The notes: generated from the sequence alone by a model not told the origin. 64,000 bases of DNA from Gallionella sp. (GCA_023229845.1 JALNYK010000006.1:1-64000); one strand, 5' to 3'. Numbered from the stretch's first letter, positions 41,016-50,151 are shown. Translations and numbers: made by a program.

Positions 41016-41722
41016 GTCAGCAATGCGAGCTGTTCGGCTTCCAGATAGCACCACTCGCCTGCGGCCAGATTGAGATCGGCCAGTTTCAGTTCGCCGATCT
41101 GCGTGCGGCACAGTGCGGTGCAATGGTTGTCGGCGGCGGCCAGCATGCGTTTGACCTGGTGGTATTTGCCTTGTTCCAGCACGATCTCGATGCGGCGTTC
41201 GTCCAGTTGGCGGCAAGTCACCGCAGCCAGCGGCGCGGGCTCGTCGTGCAGCTTCACGCCGGAGAGCAGTTGCGCGACCAGTCGCGGCGTCACCGGATCG
41301 TGCGTGCTGGCGACATAGAGTTTGGGCACGTGGTGCTTGGGCGAGGACTGGCGGTGGATGAACGGGCCGTCGTCCGACAGCAGCAACAAGCCGGTGGTGT
41401 CGTGATCCAGCCGCCCCACCGGCTGGATGTCGCGGCGGACGAACTGCTCCGGCATCAGCGTCAGCACGCCTGGGTGGTGGCTGGGCTTGCGCGAGCACTC
41501 GTAGTTGGTGGGCTTGTTCAACGCGATATAAAGATGCTCGCGATAACGCCATTCTTCGCCGTACACCGTGAAGCTCAGCCCGTCCGTCTCGACGGCAGCG
41601 CGGCTGTCGGTGACGGCTTCTCCGTTGATGTTGACTTCGCCGTCGGCGATTAGCTCGGAGCACCATTTGCGGGTGCCGAAACCCTGCGATTGCAGCATGC
41701 GATCCAGATTCATTTTGCTCAT
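41012..41722 (-). CDS. rsuA: 16S rRNA pseudouridine(516) synthase
   Basis: A 236-residue RsuA/RluB-family enzyme. An N-terminal S4 RNA-binding domain (NLDRMLQSQGFGTRKWCSELIADGEVNING) precedes the catalytic domain with QPVGRLDHDTTGLLLLSDDG (catalytic Asp in RLDHDT) and EGKYHQVKRML-like EQGKYHQVKRML. The length and the LNKPTNYECSRKPSHHPG segment fit RsuA. The start is at 41720-41722, with an internal ATG three codons later as an alternative. Confidence 0.9.
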   Translation of the reverse strand: MSKMNLDRMLQSQGFGTRKWCSELIADGEVNINGEAVTDSRAAVETDGLSFTVYGEEWRYREHLYIALNKPTNYECSRKPSHHPGVLTLMPEQFVRRDIQPVGRLDHDTTGLLLLSDDGPFIHRQSSPKHHVPKLYVASTHDPVTPRLVAQLLSGVKLHDEPAPLAAVTCRQLDERRIEIVLEQGKYHQVKRMLAAADNHCTALCRTQIGELKLADLNLAAGEWCYLEAEQLALLT

Positions 41723-41853
41723 GCCGTCACTTTATCAGAAGCCGGGCGATCTCTGCCCGCAAGGCGAGCGATGCGGGCCGGTTTGACGCTGCGGGCTGCG
41801 CACAATATGCTGCGTACAGACAGGCTGCGAATGTCGCAGGTAATGGAGTCACG

Positions 41854-42681
41854 ATGAATCTGATGTTTTGGAAGAAGAAACCCGCAGGCGATGCTGCCGC
41901 AAACGAGGCGGTGTCCGGTGTGTTCGCGCGGATCAAGGCGCGTGTCGTTGCGCTGGTTAGCCGCATCAAGTCGCCGCCGCCATTCAAGGCCGAAGTTGCC
42001 GAGGGGACGGACGTTCCGTCAGCCAAGGCGGCGCCTGCCGGAACGAAGGGGGCTTCGTTGCCCGAGGACGCCTCCGCGCAGCCCGGCAAACTCGCCCGGA
42101 TCAGGATTGCACTGATGTCCATGACGCGAGTTCGGATGCTTATCGCCGGCGTTGTGCTTTTGCTGCTGTTGTTGCTTGCGTTCGGCTATGCCGCATGGAC
42201 GATCATCTCGTCTTCGCCCGACCCTGAAAACGACGTCGCCGAATTGATCGAAGACAAGCATGCGAACGATCCTCCGCTTCCCATCGTCATGCCCGAGAGC
42301 GCACCGGCGGTGGTGTCCGATGTGTCTGCGGCCTCGGCTCCCGTCGATGGGGACGCGGTCTCCGCCGTTCCCGCTGCGGAGTTGCATGTTGAGGCGAGCT
42401 CGTCCGTGAAGGCGGCGCCGGTCTCACATGTTCCGCAGACCGAGGTCGAAGTGTTGCGGCAGAAGAACGCCGAGTTGCAGACGCAACTCGATGCATTGAA
42501 AAAAACGCAGCAGCCTTCTTCTGCATCGGTGAAACTGTATCCCGGCGACGGGAAGGGCGCTGCCGCCGGCGGCGTGGCAACTGTAGGCAGCAGCGATCCC
42601 AAAGCCGCCGCTACTACGCTTAAGGAAGCGATAGAGGCAATGAACGCCGGAGGCAATTACCAGAAAAAGCCGGCCAAGTGA
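41854..42681 (+). CDS. Single-pass membrane protein with coiled coil, unknown function
   Basis: A 275-residue protein. The cytoplasmic N-terminus is lysine/alanine-rich (about 1-90), a single transmembrane helix follows (about 97-114, LIAGVVLLLLLLLAFGYAAW), and the C-terminal part is acidic and low-complexity, with a short coiled coil TEVEVLRQKNAELQTQLDALKK (about 194-215). I recognise no domain. It lies directly upstream of the Hpt/HD-GYP gene (31-base gap) on the same strand and may anchor or tether that signalling cluster; that is inference. GGAG lies before the ATG. Confidence 0.7.
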   Translation: MNLMFWKKKPAGDAAANEAVSGVFARIKARVVALVSRIKSPPPFKAEVAEGTDVPSAKAAPAGTKGASLPEDASAQPGKLARIRIALMSMTRVRMLIAGVVLLLLLLLAFGYAAWTIISSSPDPENDVAELIEDKHANDPPLPIVMPESAPAVVSDVSAASAPVDGDAVSAVPAAELHVEASSSVKAAPVSHVPQTEVEVLRQKNAELQTQLDALKKTQQPSSASVKLYPGDGKGAAAGGVATVGSSDPKAAATTLKEAIEAMNAGGNYQKKPAK

Positions 42682-42712
42682 CCGCCGCCGGCACAACATG
42701 AGGAGTAACGGC

Positions 42713-43816
42713 ATGACCAACATTCAGGCATTGACCCGCCCCGCGAACCTCGATCAGGAGGCGTTGCATGAATTCTCGGATGCGCTGACCGACTATGTGC
42801 CCGGCATCGAACGCGACATGGCTAGGTTGGGGCGCGAACCCACCAATCGCGTGGTCATCGCCGACATTTTCCGGGCCTTGCACAACATCAAGGGCGACGC
42901 CGCGCTGTGCCGGGTCGAGACCGCCGTACTGATCGCACATCCGATCGAATCGTTGCTGACCCGACTGCGTTCGGGCGAGGCGGCCTATACGCCGTTGCTG
43001 GGCGAAGTGATGCTGCTTGCGCTGGACAGGCTGGAACTGGCGACGGAATCGTTGGTGGCGGGGCGCTCGATCGAGCACTTGCGGCTGGTCGAGCTGGTCG
43101 AGGGACTGGAGCGCATCAGCCTGGCTGCGCCGCAGGAAGTCGCCGCCGCCGCGGCACAGCTGATCGAGTCCGTGACCGGCTTCCAGCCGCAGGCGATGCT
43201 GCATACCATGGTCGAGTCGTCGCCGCAGCCGAGCAGGCAAACCGGCGGACAGGCTGCCGACCTGCAACTTTTCCATGCGCTCGCGCAACAGTTCGAGGCG
43301 CGCTCGCCGCTGTTTGCCGGACGCACCGGACGCGTGCTGCAACTGGCGCTGGATACCAATCGCGCAGCCGGTTCTCCGGTGGATACGGTGCAGCTGGAAG
43401 CGGCGGCATGCATGCACGATGTGGGCATGATGTTCCTGCCGGAGTCGATCTGGCTGAAGGTCGGCAAGATGAGCGAGGCGGAGCATAAACGGCTGCATAC
43501 CCATCCGGGACTGACCGCAGACCTGCTCGAACGCATGGATGGCTGGCAGGAGGCCTCGCGGATCGTGCGGCAGCACCACGAGATGTGGGATGGCGCGGGC
43601 TACCCGAACGGATTGCGCGGCGACGCGATCTGTCCCGGCGCAAAGCTGCTCGCCATCGTCGACGCCTTCGAGGCCGTGACGCTGAAGCACAGCGCACGCG
43701 GCCACAAGCGTTCGGTGTTGCGCGCGATCGCCGAGGTTAACGCCTGCGACCGGCAGTTTGCGCCGGAATGGATAGCGCCATTCAATGGAGTGATTCGGCG
43801 CATGCTCGAACAATAG
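42713..43816 (+). CDS. Hpt domain fused to a divergent HD-GYP domain
   Basis: A 367-residue fusion. The N-terminal Hpt domain (about 10-135) carries the phospho-acceptor His57 in FRALHNIKGDAALCRVE. The C-terminal HD-GYP domain (about 185-360) has H235-D236 and H288-H289-E290 with D293 and G296-Y297-P298. Two usual residues are altered: R204 stands where the family has the His of GHSxRV, and M239 replaces the Lys of HDxGK. Phosphodiesterase activity on c-di-GMP is therefore doubtful; it may act as a c-di-GMP or phosphorelay sensor. A good AGGAG ribosome binding site precedes ATG 42713. Confidence 0.85.
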   Translation: MTNIQALTRPANLDQEALHEFSDALTDYVPGIERDMARLGREPTNRVVIADIFRALHNIKGDAALCRVETAVLIAHPIESLLTRLRSGEAAYTPLLGEVMLLALDRLELATESLVAGRSIEHLRLVELVEGLERISLAAPQEVAAAAAQLIESVTGFQPQAMLHTMVESSPQPSRQTGGQAADLQLFHALAQQFEARSPLFAGRTGRVLQLALDTNRAAGSPVDTVQLEAAACMHDVGMMFLPESIWLKVGKMSEAEHKRLHTHPGLTADLLERMDGWQEASRIVRQHHEMWDGAGYPNGLRGDAICPGAKLLAIVDAFEAVTLKHSARGHKRSVLRAIAEVNACDRQFAPEWIAPFNGVIRRMLEQ

Positions 43817-43922
43817 TGCGGACAGTTCCGAGTAATGCGCCCGCTGGCAAAACGCTTAGGTCCTCCGTACAATCCGGCTTCCGCTTGGAAATTCTGAAGC
43901 CAGTCATCGGACCCCAACTATC

Positions 43923-44606
43923 ATGGAAAACAAAGAAACCGTACCAGACATTTCGGCGTTCCTCGCTTCGGCAATCCATGACATGAAAAACTCGATCAGC
44001 GTGCTGATCTCGTTTTTGGATGACAATATCACCAGGCTCGATCCTGAAGCACAACGGGCCGCGGCGCCGATGCTGTATGAAGTCCAGCGCGTCAATGACA
44101 ATCTGTTGCAGATGCTGGCGATCTACAAGGTCGGCAACCAGTTCTATCCGTTCGATCTGGCCGAAAACTCCATCGCCGAGTTCGTTCATGAAGTCGCCGC
44201 GCAGAACCAGAGCCTGCTGGATTACCTAGGCATTACGCTGGATATCGATTGCGACGAAGGGTTGCACTGGTATTTCGATTACGAACTGGTTGCCGGGGTG
44301 GTTGCCCATGCGCTGAACAACGCTTCCCACTACACCAAGGACAGGTTGCGGTTGGCGGTGAAGGAAGAAGATGGCGAACTGGTGATGCGCGTCGAGGATA
44401 ACGGCAGCGGTTACCCGGACAACGTGCTCGAAGCCGGCGATGCAGTCAACAAGGGCGTGAATTTCGCCTCCGGTAGCACCGGGCTCGGATTGTATTTTTC
44501 GGCTATGGTCGCCCAACTCCACCAGAATCGCGGCAAGACAGGAACCATGCAGCTGGAAAACGGCGGCGCCTTGGGCGGCGGCTGTTTCATCCTGCGTCTC
44601 CCATAA
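43923..44606 (+). CDS. Soluble sensor-less histidine kinase
   Basis: A 227-residue kinase without transmembrane or sensor domain. H19 in SAIHDMKNSISVLISFLDD is the predicted phospho-acceptor; the HATPase domain shows the N-box AHALNNASHYTK, G1 VEDNGSGYP and G2 SGSTGLGLYFSAMVAQLH. It probably phosphorylates the receiver domain encoded by the next gene (19-base gap) or the Hpt domain encoded before it. The input must be another protein. Confidence 0.83.
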   Translation: MENKETVPDISAFLASAIHDMKNSISVLISFLDDNITRLDPEAQRAAAPMLYEVQRVNDNLLQMLAIYKVGNQFYPFDLAENSIAEFVHEVAAQNQSLLDYLGITLDIDCDEGLHWYFDYELVAGVVAHALNNASHYTKDRLRLAVKEEDGELVMRVEDNGSGYPDNVLEAGDAVNKGVNFASGSTGLGLYFSAMVAQLHQNRGKTGTMQLENGGALGGGCFILRLP

Positions 44607-44625
44607 GCACGCATCGAGGAATCCC

Positions 44626-46245
44626 ATGTACGAGGTAAGAGACTCCACCCCGCTGTTTGTCGGCAAAAACTATCTGATCGTCGACGACTTTCAAGGCATG
44701 CGCTCGATGATGCGCGACATGCTCAGAATGTTCGGCGGAAAGAATATCGACACCGCGACCAACGCGAACGAGGCCATCGCCTTTCTGGAAAAAAATCGTT
44801 ACGACGTCGTGCTGTGCGATTACAACCTCGGCGCGGGCAAGAACGGCCTGCAGATACTCGAGGAAGGGAAACACCGCAATCTGATCGGACTGGCGACCGC
44901 CTGGCTCATCATCACCGCCGAGAAGACCTCGGATCTGGTGTTCGGCGCCGCGGAGCACATGCCGGACGACTACATCATCAAGCCGGTCAACGAGGCCACG
45001 ATGAGAAGCCGTCTGGAGAAAGTGCTGGCGAGGAAGGCGGCACTCGTCGATGTCGAACAGGCAGTGCGAGCGAAGAATCATGCGCTGACCGTCGCGCTTT
45101 GCGACCGGCTGCTGGCGGCCCCGCAGACCAACACCGCCGAACTGCTGCGCATCAAGACTTCCACGCTGATGACGATGGGGCATTACGATCTGGCCAAACA
45201 GGTATTCGGCCAGATATTGGCAAAGCGCGATGTGCCCTGGGCCAAGACCGGGCTGGGTAAGGTGGCCTTCCTCAAGGGCGAGATGGAACAGGCGCAGCAA
45301 CTGTTTCGCGAGGTCATCCGCGCCAATCCGGCCTATCTGGAAGCGCACGACTGGCTCGCGAGGACATACGAGAACCAGGGCAATCTGGACGAGGCGCAGA
45401 ATGTGCTGGCGCGCAGCGTCGAACTGTCGCCGACCTCGGTCGTTCGCCAGCGCAACCTCGGCGAAATGGCGCAAAAGCGCGGCGACCTCGATACCGCGGC
45501 CACCGCCTTTCGCAAGACCATCAAGCTGGGCGAGCATTCGATTCACAAGGCGCCTTCCGCCTATCTCAATCTGGCCAAGGTGTGCGCAGACAATGGCATT
45601 CCGTCCGAGGCATTGCAGGTGCTGAAGAACGTCAGCCAGGAATTCGAGAACCACGAAGTCCGCTTGCATGCCAAGGTTCTCGAGGGGACGGTCTACACCA
45701 AGTCGGGTGACCACAACAACGCATTGAAACTGTCGCGAGAATTGGCCTCTGTCATTGGCGCGGACAGCGACCTTCCCGCCAGCGTCATGCTCGAAGCCAC
45801 TCAGTTGTTCCTGTCCACGGGCAACAAGGAAGCGGCCGACAGCATGGCTCAGGCGCTGGTCAAGAACAACCACGAAAACGCCGCATTGCTGGGGCAGGTC
45901 GGCGAGTTGTACGATCAGGCAGGTATGCACGGCAAGGGCGAGGAGCTGATCACCAAGTCGCGCCAGGAAGTCGTCGAATCGAACAATCGCGCGGTGTTGC
46001 TGGCCAAGGAAGGCAAGCTGGACGAAGCGATCCAGTTGCTGCGCGAGGCGCGCACGCTGTTGCCCAACAACAAGCGCATCATGATCAATTTGGCTAACGT
46101 ATCGGTGCTGTCTATGCGCCAGAACGGCGCGAACGACGAGTTGATGCAGATTGCCCGCGACTGTCTGGCGCGCGTTGCCGAAATCGATCCGCAGGATAAG
46201 TGGTGCGGGCAGGCGCAGGCCGCACTGGATGCATTGGCCGGATAA
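44626..46245 (+). CDS. Response regulator with C-terminal TPR array
   Basis: A 539-residue protein. Residues about 14-135 form a CheY-like receiver (KNYLIVDDFQGMRSMMRDML, phospho-acceptor Asp65 in VVLCDYNLG, Lys119 in YIIKP). The rest consists of about ten TPR-like helical repeats, including GEMEQAQQLFREVIRANPAYLEAH and GNLDEAQNVLARSVELSPTS. TPR outputs mediate protein contacts rather than DNA binding. It follows the histidine kinase, and the ParA-like gene starts 68 bases after its stop. Confidence 0.9.
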   Translation: MYEVRDSTPLFVGKNYLIVDDFQGMRSMMRDMLRMFGGKNIDTATNANEAIAFLEKNRYDVVLCDYNLGAGKNGLQILEEGKHRNLIGLATAWLIITAEKTSDLVFGAAEHMPDDYIIKPVNEATMRSRLEKVLARKAALVDVEQAVRAKNHALTVALCDRLLAAPQTNTAELLRIKTSTLMTMGHYDLAKQVFGQILAKRDVPWAKTGLGKVAFLKGEMEQAQQLFREVIRANPAYLEAHDWLARTYENQGNLDEAQNVLARSVELSPTSVVRQRNLGEMAQKRGDLDTAATAFRKTIKLGEHSIHKAPSAYLNLAKVCADNGIPSEALQVLKNVSQEFENHEVRLHAKVLEGTVYTKSGDHNNALKLSRELASVIGADSDLPASVMLEATQLFLSTGNKEAADSMAQALVKNNHENAALLGQVGELYDQAGMHGKGEELITKSRQEVVESNNRAVLLAKEGKLDEAIQLLREARTLLPNNKRIMINLANVSVLSMRQNGANDELMQIARDCLARVAEIDPQDKWCGQAQAALDALAG

Positions 46246-46313
46246 CCCCCGAACAACGCATTTACCTTCCTGCCTATCGACTCATTCCACCGGCAAATCG
46301 CGACGGAGTAACC

Positions 46314-46925
46314 ATGGAAAGAATGATCTGCGTGATCGGCAACAAGGGCGGGGCCGGCAAGACCAGCATCACCCATATGCTTTGCCACGGTTTCGGGCTG
46401 ATCGGCAAACGTTCCATCGCGGTGCTGACCGACAGTCTGCGCGAACCGCTGGAACGCGCAGGACGCCGCTACACCGCGCTCGACGGGCGCTCGCCGGAGA
46501 AGTTCGAGAAGATCGTCGAGAAGCTCGCGTCGCTGCCGGACTGGATAGGCGTGATCGACGGCGGCGGCAACCGCCCAGAAATGGATCGCAAGTTCTACGA
46601 GATGTCGGGGCTGGTGCTGCTGCCGTTCCGCGACTCCCACGAAGACATCCGCACGGTGCGCAACGACCTCGAAGCCTTTCCCAAAGCCTACGGCATCCCG
46701 TCGCAATGGCCGACCAACCCCTGGCAACAACTGGCGGCCGAGCGCACGCTCGACGAGCTGATGCAAGATTACCGTCCCAGACTGCTAGACCCGATCTACT
46801 CGGTCAGCTCCAGCAAACTGCTGCTGGAAACCCAAATGCCACTCGAATTGCCCAGCGCGCTGAACAACGTCTGCCGCCGGTTAGCTTGGCAAGTGCTGGC
46901 GTTGATGGAGCAGCCCGAGCCGTAG
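46314..46925 (+). CDS. ParA/MinD-like P-loop ATPase
   Basis: A 203-residue SIMIBI-class ATPase. The deviant Walker A motif is CVIGNKGGAGKTSITHMLCHG (residues 6-26), Walker B-like IGVIDGGGNRPEMD (about 78-91). It lacks a clear C-terminal membrane-targeting helix. ParA-like ATPases position proteins or DNA; here it may place the adjacent signalling complex. GGAG precedes the ATG. The stop codon TAG (46923-46925) is part of a REP hairpin. Confidence 0.8.
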   Translation: MERMICVIGNKGGAGKTSITHMLCHGFGLIGKRSIAVLTDSLREPLERAGRRYTALDGRSPEKFEKIVEKLASLPDWIGVIDGGGNRPEMDRKFYEMSGLVLLPFRDSHEDIRTVRNDLEAFPKAYGIPSQWPTNPWQQLAAERTLDELMQDYRPRLLDPIYSVSSSKLLLETQMPLELPSALNNVCRRLAWQVLALMEQPEP

Positions 46926-46970
46926 GGGCACGGCGTGCCGTGCGGGTGCCCGCACTTCTCGTGCCCCTAC
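46922..46970. repeat. REP pair that supplies both convergent stop codons
   Basis: Inverted GTAGGGGCACG units at 46922-46932 and 46960-46970 surround a GTGCCGTGCGGGTGCCCGCAC core. The TAG of each outer unit is the stop codon of the gene reading into it (ParA-like on the plus strand, ychJ on the minus strand). Confidence 0.92.
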
Positions 46971-47353
46971 GTTTCTTCGAATTCCCCGTCCACGTAATAC
47001 CAACGGCCATCCTTGAATATAAAGCGGCTGACTTCATGCAGCCGCTGGGCGCGTCCGCCGACCTTGTAGCGCGCGATGAACTCGACCGTGGCGCGGCCTT
47101 CGTCTCCCGGCGAGTGTCTCTTCACTTCCAGCCCCAGCCACTTGATGTTGTCGGCAGCCAGATCGAGCGAGGCGGGGCGCGTCGTCGCATGCCAGCTTGC
47201 GAGCAGATAGGGTTCCAGTTTCAGCACATAGGCGCTGTAACGCGAACGCATCAGCGACTCGGCGTCCGGCGCGGGGATGCCGCCGTGATAACGAGCGCAG
47301 CAAGCAAGGTAATCGGGTGCGCCGCAAGGGCAGGGGGCGGTTTTCTGTTTCAT
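46967..47353 (-). CDS. ychJ: YchJ family SEC-C domain protein
   Basis: A 128-residue protein. The N-terminal SEC-C zinc motif CPCGAPDYLACCARYH (residues 8-23) and the following YchJ core (ESLMRSRYSAYVLKLEPYLLASWHATTRP, IKWLGLEVK, ATVEFIARYKV, LHEVSRFIFKDGRWYYVDGE) define the family, whose function is not established. Upstream in-frame residues to 47527 overlap the divergent hemA region; ATG 47351-47353 is the family start. Its stop codon lies in a REP hairpin. Confidence 0.9.
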   Translation of the reverse strand: MKQKTAPCPCGAPDYLACCARYHGGIPAPDAESLMRSRYSAYVLKLEPYLLASWHATTRPASLDLAADNIKWLGLEVKRHSPGDEGRATVEFIARYKVGGRAQRLHEVSRFIFKDGRWYYVDGEFEET

Positions 47354-47501
47354 GCGGCATTCTATAAAAACATGAATCGCTCTGCCGAATCTGTTCGCCA
47401 TATCAGCAATAGCTGATGCAAATCCCGTCGGATGGCGTTGCCCCTCCGTTACGACTATAATCCGCAACCGTTTTTTCGCTTTGGCTACGCCGAATACCAA
47501 G

Positions 47502-48755
47502 ATGCAGCTGTTCGCCTTTGGCATCAATCATCAGACCGCGCCGCTCGCCGTGCGCGAACAAGTCGCGTTCAACGTCGACGGGATGGAGAGCGCGCTGCGC
47601 GATCTGGTCGAGAACGGCGCGGCCAAAGAAGCCGCTATTCTGTCCACCTGCAACCGCACTGAGCTGTACTGCAATGCGGCCAAGCCGGAGTTGGCGATCG
47701 ACTGGCTGGCGCAGTACCACCAGTTGCCGCGCAAGGACATCGACCCCTATCTCTACACGCTGCCGCGCGAGCAGGCGGTGAAGCATTCGTTCCGCGTCGC
47801 CAGCGGGCTGGACTCGATGGTGCTGGGCGAGCCGCAGATTCTCGGCCAGATGAAGCAGGCGGTGCGCCAAGCCGAAGAGGCGGGCACGCTGGGATTTTTG
47901 CTGCATAAGCTGTTCCAGCGCACCTTCTCGGTCGCCAAGGACGTACGCACTCAGACCGAGATCGGCGCGAATCTGGTATCCATGGCCGCCGCCGCGGTGA
48001 AACTGTCCGAACGCATCTTCCCTAGCATCGCCGAACAGAAGGTGCTGTTCATCGGCGCGGGCGAGATGATCGAACTGAACGCAGTGCACTTCGCCGCGCG
48101 TTCTCCGCAGCACATCACCGTCGCCAACCGCACGCTGGAGCGCGCGCAGACGCTGGCGCGGCGCATCAACGGCCACGCGATCACGCTGACCGAGTTGCCG
48201 GAACAACTCGCGCATCACGACATCATCGTCACCTGCACCGCCAGCCAGTTGCCTATCCTCGGCAAGGGCATGGTCGAGCGCGCGCTGAAACAGCGCAAGC
48301 ACAAGCCGCTGTTCATCGTCGACCTGGCCGTGCCGCGCGACGTCGAGGCTGAAGTCGCCGAGCTGAACGACGTGTTCCTGTACACCGTGGACGACATCGC
48401 CGAAGTGGTGAAGGACGGCCTCGACGCGCGCCAGAGCGCGGTCAAGGAAGCCGAGGTCATCATCGACTCCGGCGTGTCCGACTTCATCCACTGGATGGAA
48501 TCGCGCGAAGTGGTGCCGACCATACGCGCACTGCGCGACCACGCCGAACGCAACCGCCGCCACGAGATGGAAAAGGCGTTGCGCCTGCTGGCTAAGGGCG
48601 AGAGTCCGGAAAAGGTGCTGGAAGCCCTGAGCAGCGGCCTGACCAACAAATTCCTGCACGCGCCGACGCACGCGCTGAACCAGGTGCAAGGCAACGACCG
48701 CGAGAACTTCCTCGATGTGATTCATCGTCTGTATCACTTGCATACCGACGAATGA
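47502..48755 (+). CDS. hemA: Glutamyl-tRNA reductase
   Basis: A 417-residue HemA. It begins MQLFAFGINHQTAPLAVREQ and contains the catalytic Cys in LSTCNRTELYC, the specificity region DSMVLGEPQILGQMK, the NADPH-binding VLFIGAGEMIEL and the C-terminal helical spine. It makes glutamate-1-semialdehyde for haem synthesis by the C5 pathway. An in-frame TTG at 47481 would add seven residues not typical of the family. It starts the hemA-prfA-prmC gene group. Confidence 0.95.
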   Translation: MQLFAFGINHQTAPLAVREQVAFNVDGMESALRDLVENGAAKEAAILSTCNRTELYCNAAKPELAIDWLAQYHQLPRKDIDPYLYTLPREQAVKHSFRVASGLDSMVLGEPQILGQMKQAVRQAEEAGTLGFLLHKLFQRTFSVAKDVRTQTEIGANLVSMAAAAVKLSERIFPSIAEQKVLFIGAGEMIELNAVHFAARSPQHITVANRTLERAQTLARRINGHAITLTELPEQLAHHDIIVTCTASQLPILGKGMVERALKQRKHKPLFIVDLAVPRDVEAEVAELNDVFLYTVDDIAEVVKDGLDARQSAVKEAEVIIDSGVSDFIHWMESREVVPTIRALRDHAERNRRHEMEKALRLLAKGESPEKVLEALSSGLTNKFLHAPTHALNQVQGNDRENFLDVIHRLYHLHTDE

Positions 48756-48787
48756 TTCCCGTCCTGTTCCAACAGGCGAACACTCTC

Positions 48788-48870
48788 GTAGGGGCGCGAT
48801 TTAACCAGCCACTTACCCATCGTTTTTTGATGGGTTAGTGGAATGGCTATGCAAGGCCATCGCGCCTCTT
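48788..48870. repeat. REP-like stem with long internal hairpin
   Basis: A GTAGGGGCGCGAT unit faces ATCGCGCCTCTT across 83 bases. Inside is a 16-bp perfect stem (CCACTTACCCATCGTT and its complement from 48827 on are only partly paired; the core is ACCCATC-N6-GATGGGT). It lies between hemA and prfA. Confidence 0.65.
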
Positions 48871-48887
48871 CTATAAATTCAAATTCC

Positions 48888-48995
48888 GTCATTCCGGCGA
48901 AAGCCGGAATCCAGCGGTGTTAATTAACATGATTTTATGTCAGTGCGTTGCACTGCCTGTTCTATTAACTGGACACCGGCCTTCGCCGGTGTGAC
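48888..48995. repeat. 108-bp inverted-repeat mini-element, GTCATTCCGGC family
   Basis: Outer inverted units 48888-48914 and 48969-48995 share GTCATTCCGGCGAAAGCCGG with the other copies. The AT-rich core has no gene. The element is part of the 310-base hemA-prfA gap, which otherwise only holds REP units. Confidence 0.88.
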
Positions 48996-49029
48996 GAATT
49001 TTATAGAGATGTCCTTGCGTAAATAAACA

Positions 49030-49053
49030 GGGCGCGATGAATCGCGCCCCTAC
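49030..49053. repeat. Single REP unit before prfA
   Basis: GGGCGCGATGAATCGCGCCC with trailing CTAC ends 12 bases upstream of the prfA start codon, close to its ribosome binding site. Confidence 0.85.
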
Positions 49054-49065
49054 GGAAAGAACGAA

Positions 49066-50151
49066 ATGAAACCCAATATCGCCGCCAAGCTCGCTCAACT
49101 GAGCGAGCGCTTACAGGAAGTCGACCAGCTGCTTAGCACCGAAGAGGCCACGCGCGACATGGACCAGTTCCGCAAGCTCAGCCGAGAGCGCGCCGAGCTG
49201 GAGCCGGTGGTGTCGCTGTACCACGCCTATCAGACCTGCCTGGCCGACATCGACACCGCGAAGGAAATGGCGAGCGACCCCGAGATGCGCGAATTCGCCG
49301 AGGCCGAGATCGCGCAGGGCGAAGAGAAACTCGTCCAGCTGAACGACGAGTTGCAGGTGCAGCTGCTGCCGAAAGATCCCAACGACGAACGCAGCGTGTT
49401 CCTCGAAGTTCGTGCCGGCACCGGCGGCGACGAGGCCGCGCTTTTCGCCGGTGATCTGTTTCGCATGTACTCGCGCTTCGCCGAACGTAAACGCTGGCAG
49501 GTCGAAATCATTTCCGAGAGCCCCGGCGAAATGGGCGGCTACAAGGAAGTCATCGCGCGCATCGTTGGACAGGGCGCGTACTCGGTGCTGAAATTCGAGT
49601 CCGGCGCACACCGGGTGCAGCGCGTGCCCGCGACCGAAACGCAGGGCCGCGTCCATACTTCCGCCTGCACCGTCGCGATCCTGCCGGAAGTGGACGACGT
49701 GGACGAAGTCACGCTGAACCCATCCGACCTGCGTATCGACACCTTCCGCGCTTCCGGCGCGGGCGGCCAGCACATCAACAAGACCGACTCCGCGGTGCGC
49801 ATCACCCACCTGCCGACCGGCGTCGTCGTCGAATGCCAGGACGGACGCTCGCAGCACCAGAACAAGGCGCAGGCGATGCGCGTGCTGGCCGCGCGCATCA
49901 TGGACGCGCAAGTGCGCGAACAGAACGCCAAGATCGCCGCCGAACGCAAATCGCTGGTCGGCAGCGGCGACCGCTCCGAGCGCATCCGCACCTACAACTA
50001 CCCCCAGGGCCGCGTCACCGACCACCGCATCAACCTCACGCTGTACAAGATGGACGCGATCATGGACGGCGACATTTCCGAACTGACCGGCGCGCTGATG
50101 GCCGAGCACCAGGCCGAACAGCTCGCCGCGATGGCGGAAGAAAGCATCTAG
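49066..50151 (+). CDS. prfA: Peptide chain release factor 1
   Basis: A 361-residue class I release factor. The GGQ motif is in RASGAGGQHINKTDSAVRI (about residue 230), and the stop-codon recognition PxT motif is in QRVPATETQGR (about 188), marking RF1 (UAA/UAG). The N-terminal coiled coil starts MKPNIAAKLAQLSERLQEV. Unusually, prmC, which methylates the GGQ glutamine, is separated from it by two unrelated small genes. The TAG stop merges into a short GC-rich repeat. Confidence 0.96.
   Translation: MKPNIAAKLAQLSERLQEVDQLLSTEEATRDMDQFRKLSRERAELEPVVSLYHAYQTCLADIDTAKEMASDPEMREFAEAEIAQGEEKLVQLNDELQVQLLPKDPNDERSVFLEVRAGTGGDEAALFAGDLFRMYSRFAERKRWQVEIISESPGEMGGYKEVIARIVGQGAYSVLKFESGAHRVQRVPATETQGRVHTSACTVAILPEVDDVDEVTLNPSDLRIDTFRASGAGGQHINKTDSAVRITHLPTGVVVECQDGRSQHQNKAQAMRVLAARIMDAQVREQNAKIAAERKSLVGSGDRSERIRTYNYPQGRVTDHRINLTLYKMDAIMDGDISELTGALMAEHQAEQLAAMAEESI

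Noticed and set aside
40035..41666. 543-codon open frame on the minus strand
   Set aside because: It is a Gln/Arg-rich shadow of the EamA transporter and of rsuA in another frame, with no recognisable domain.
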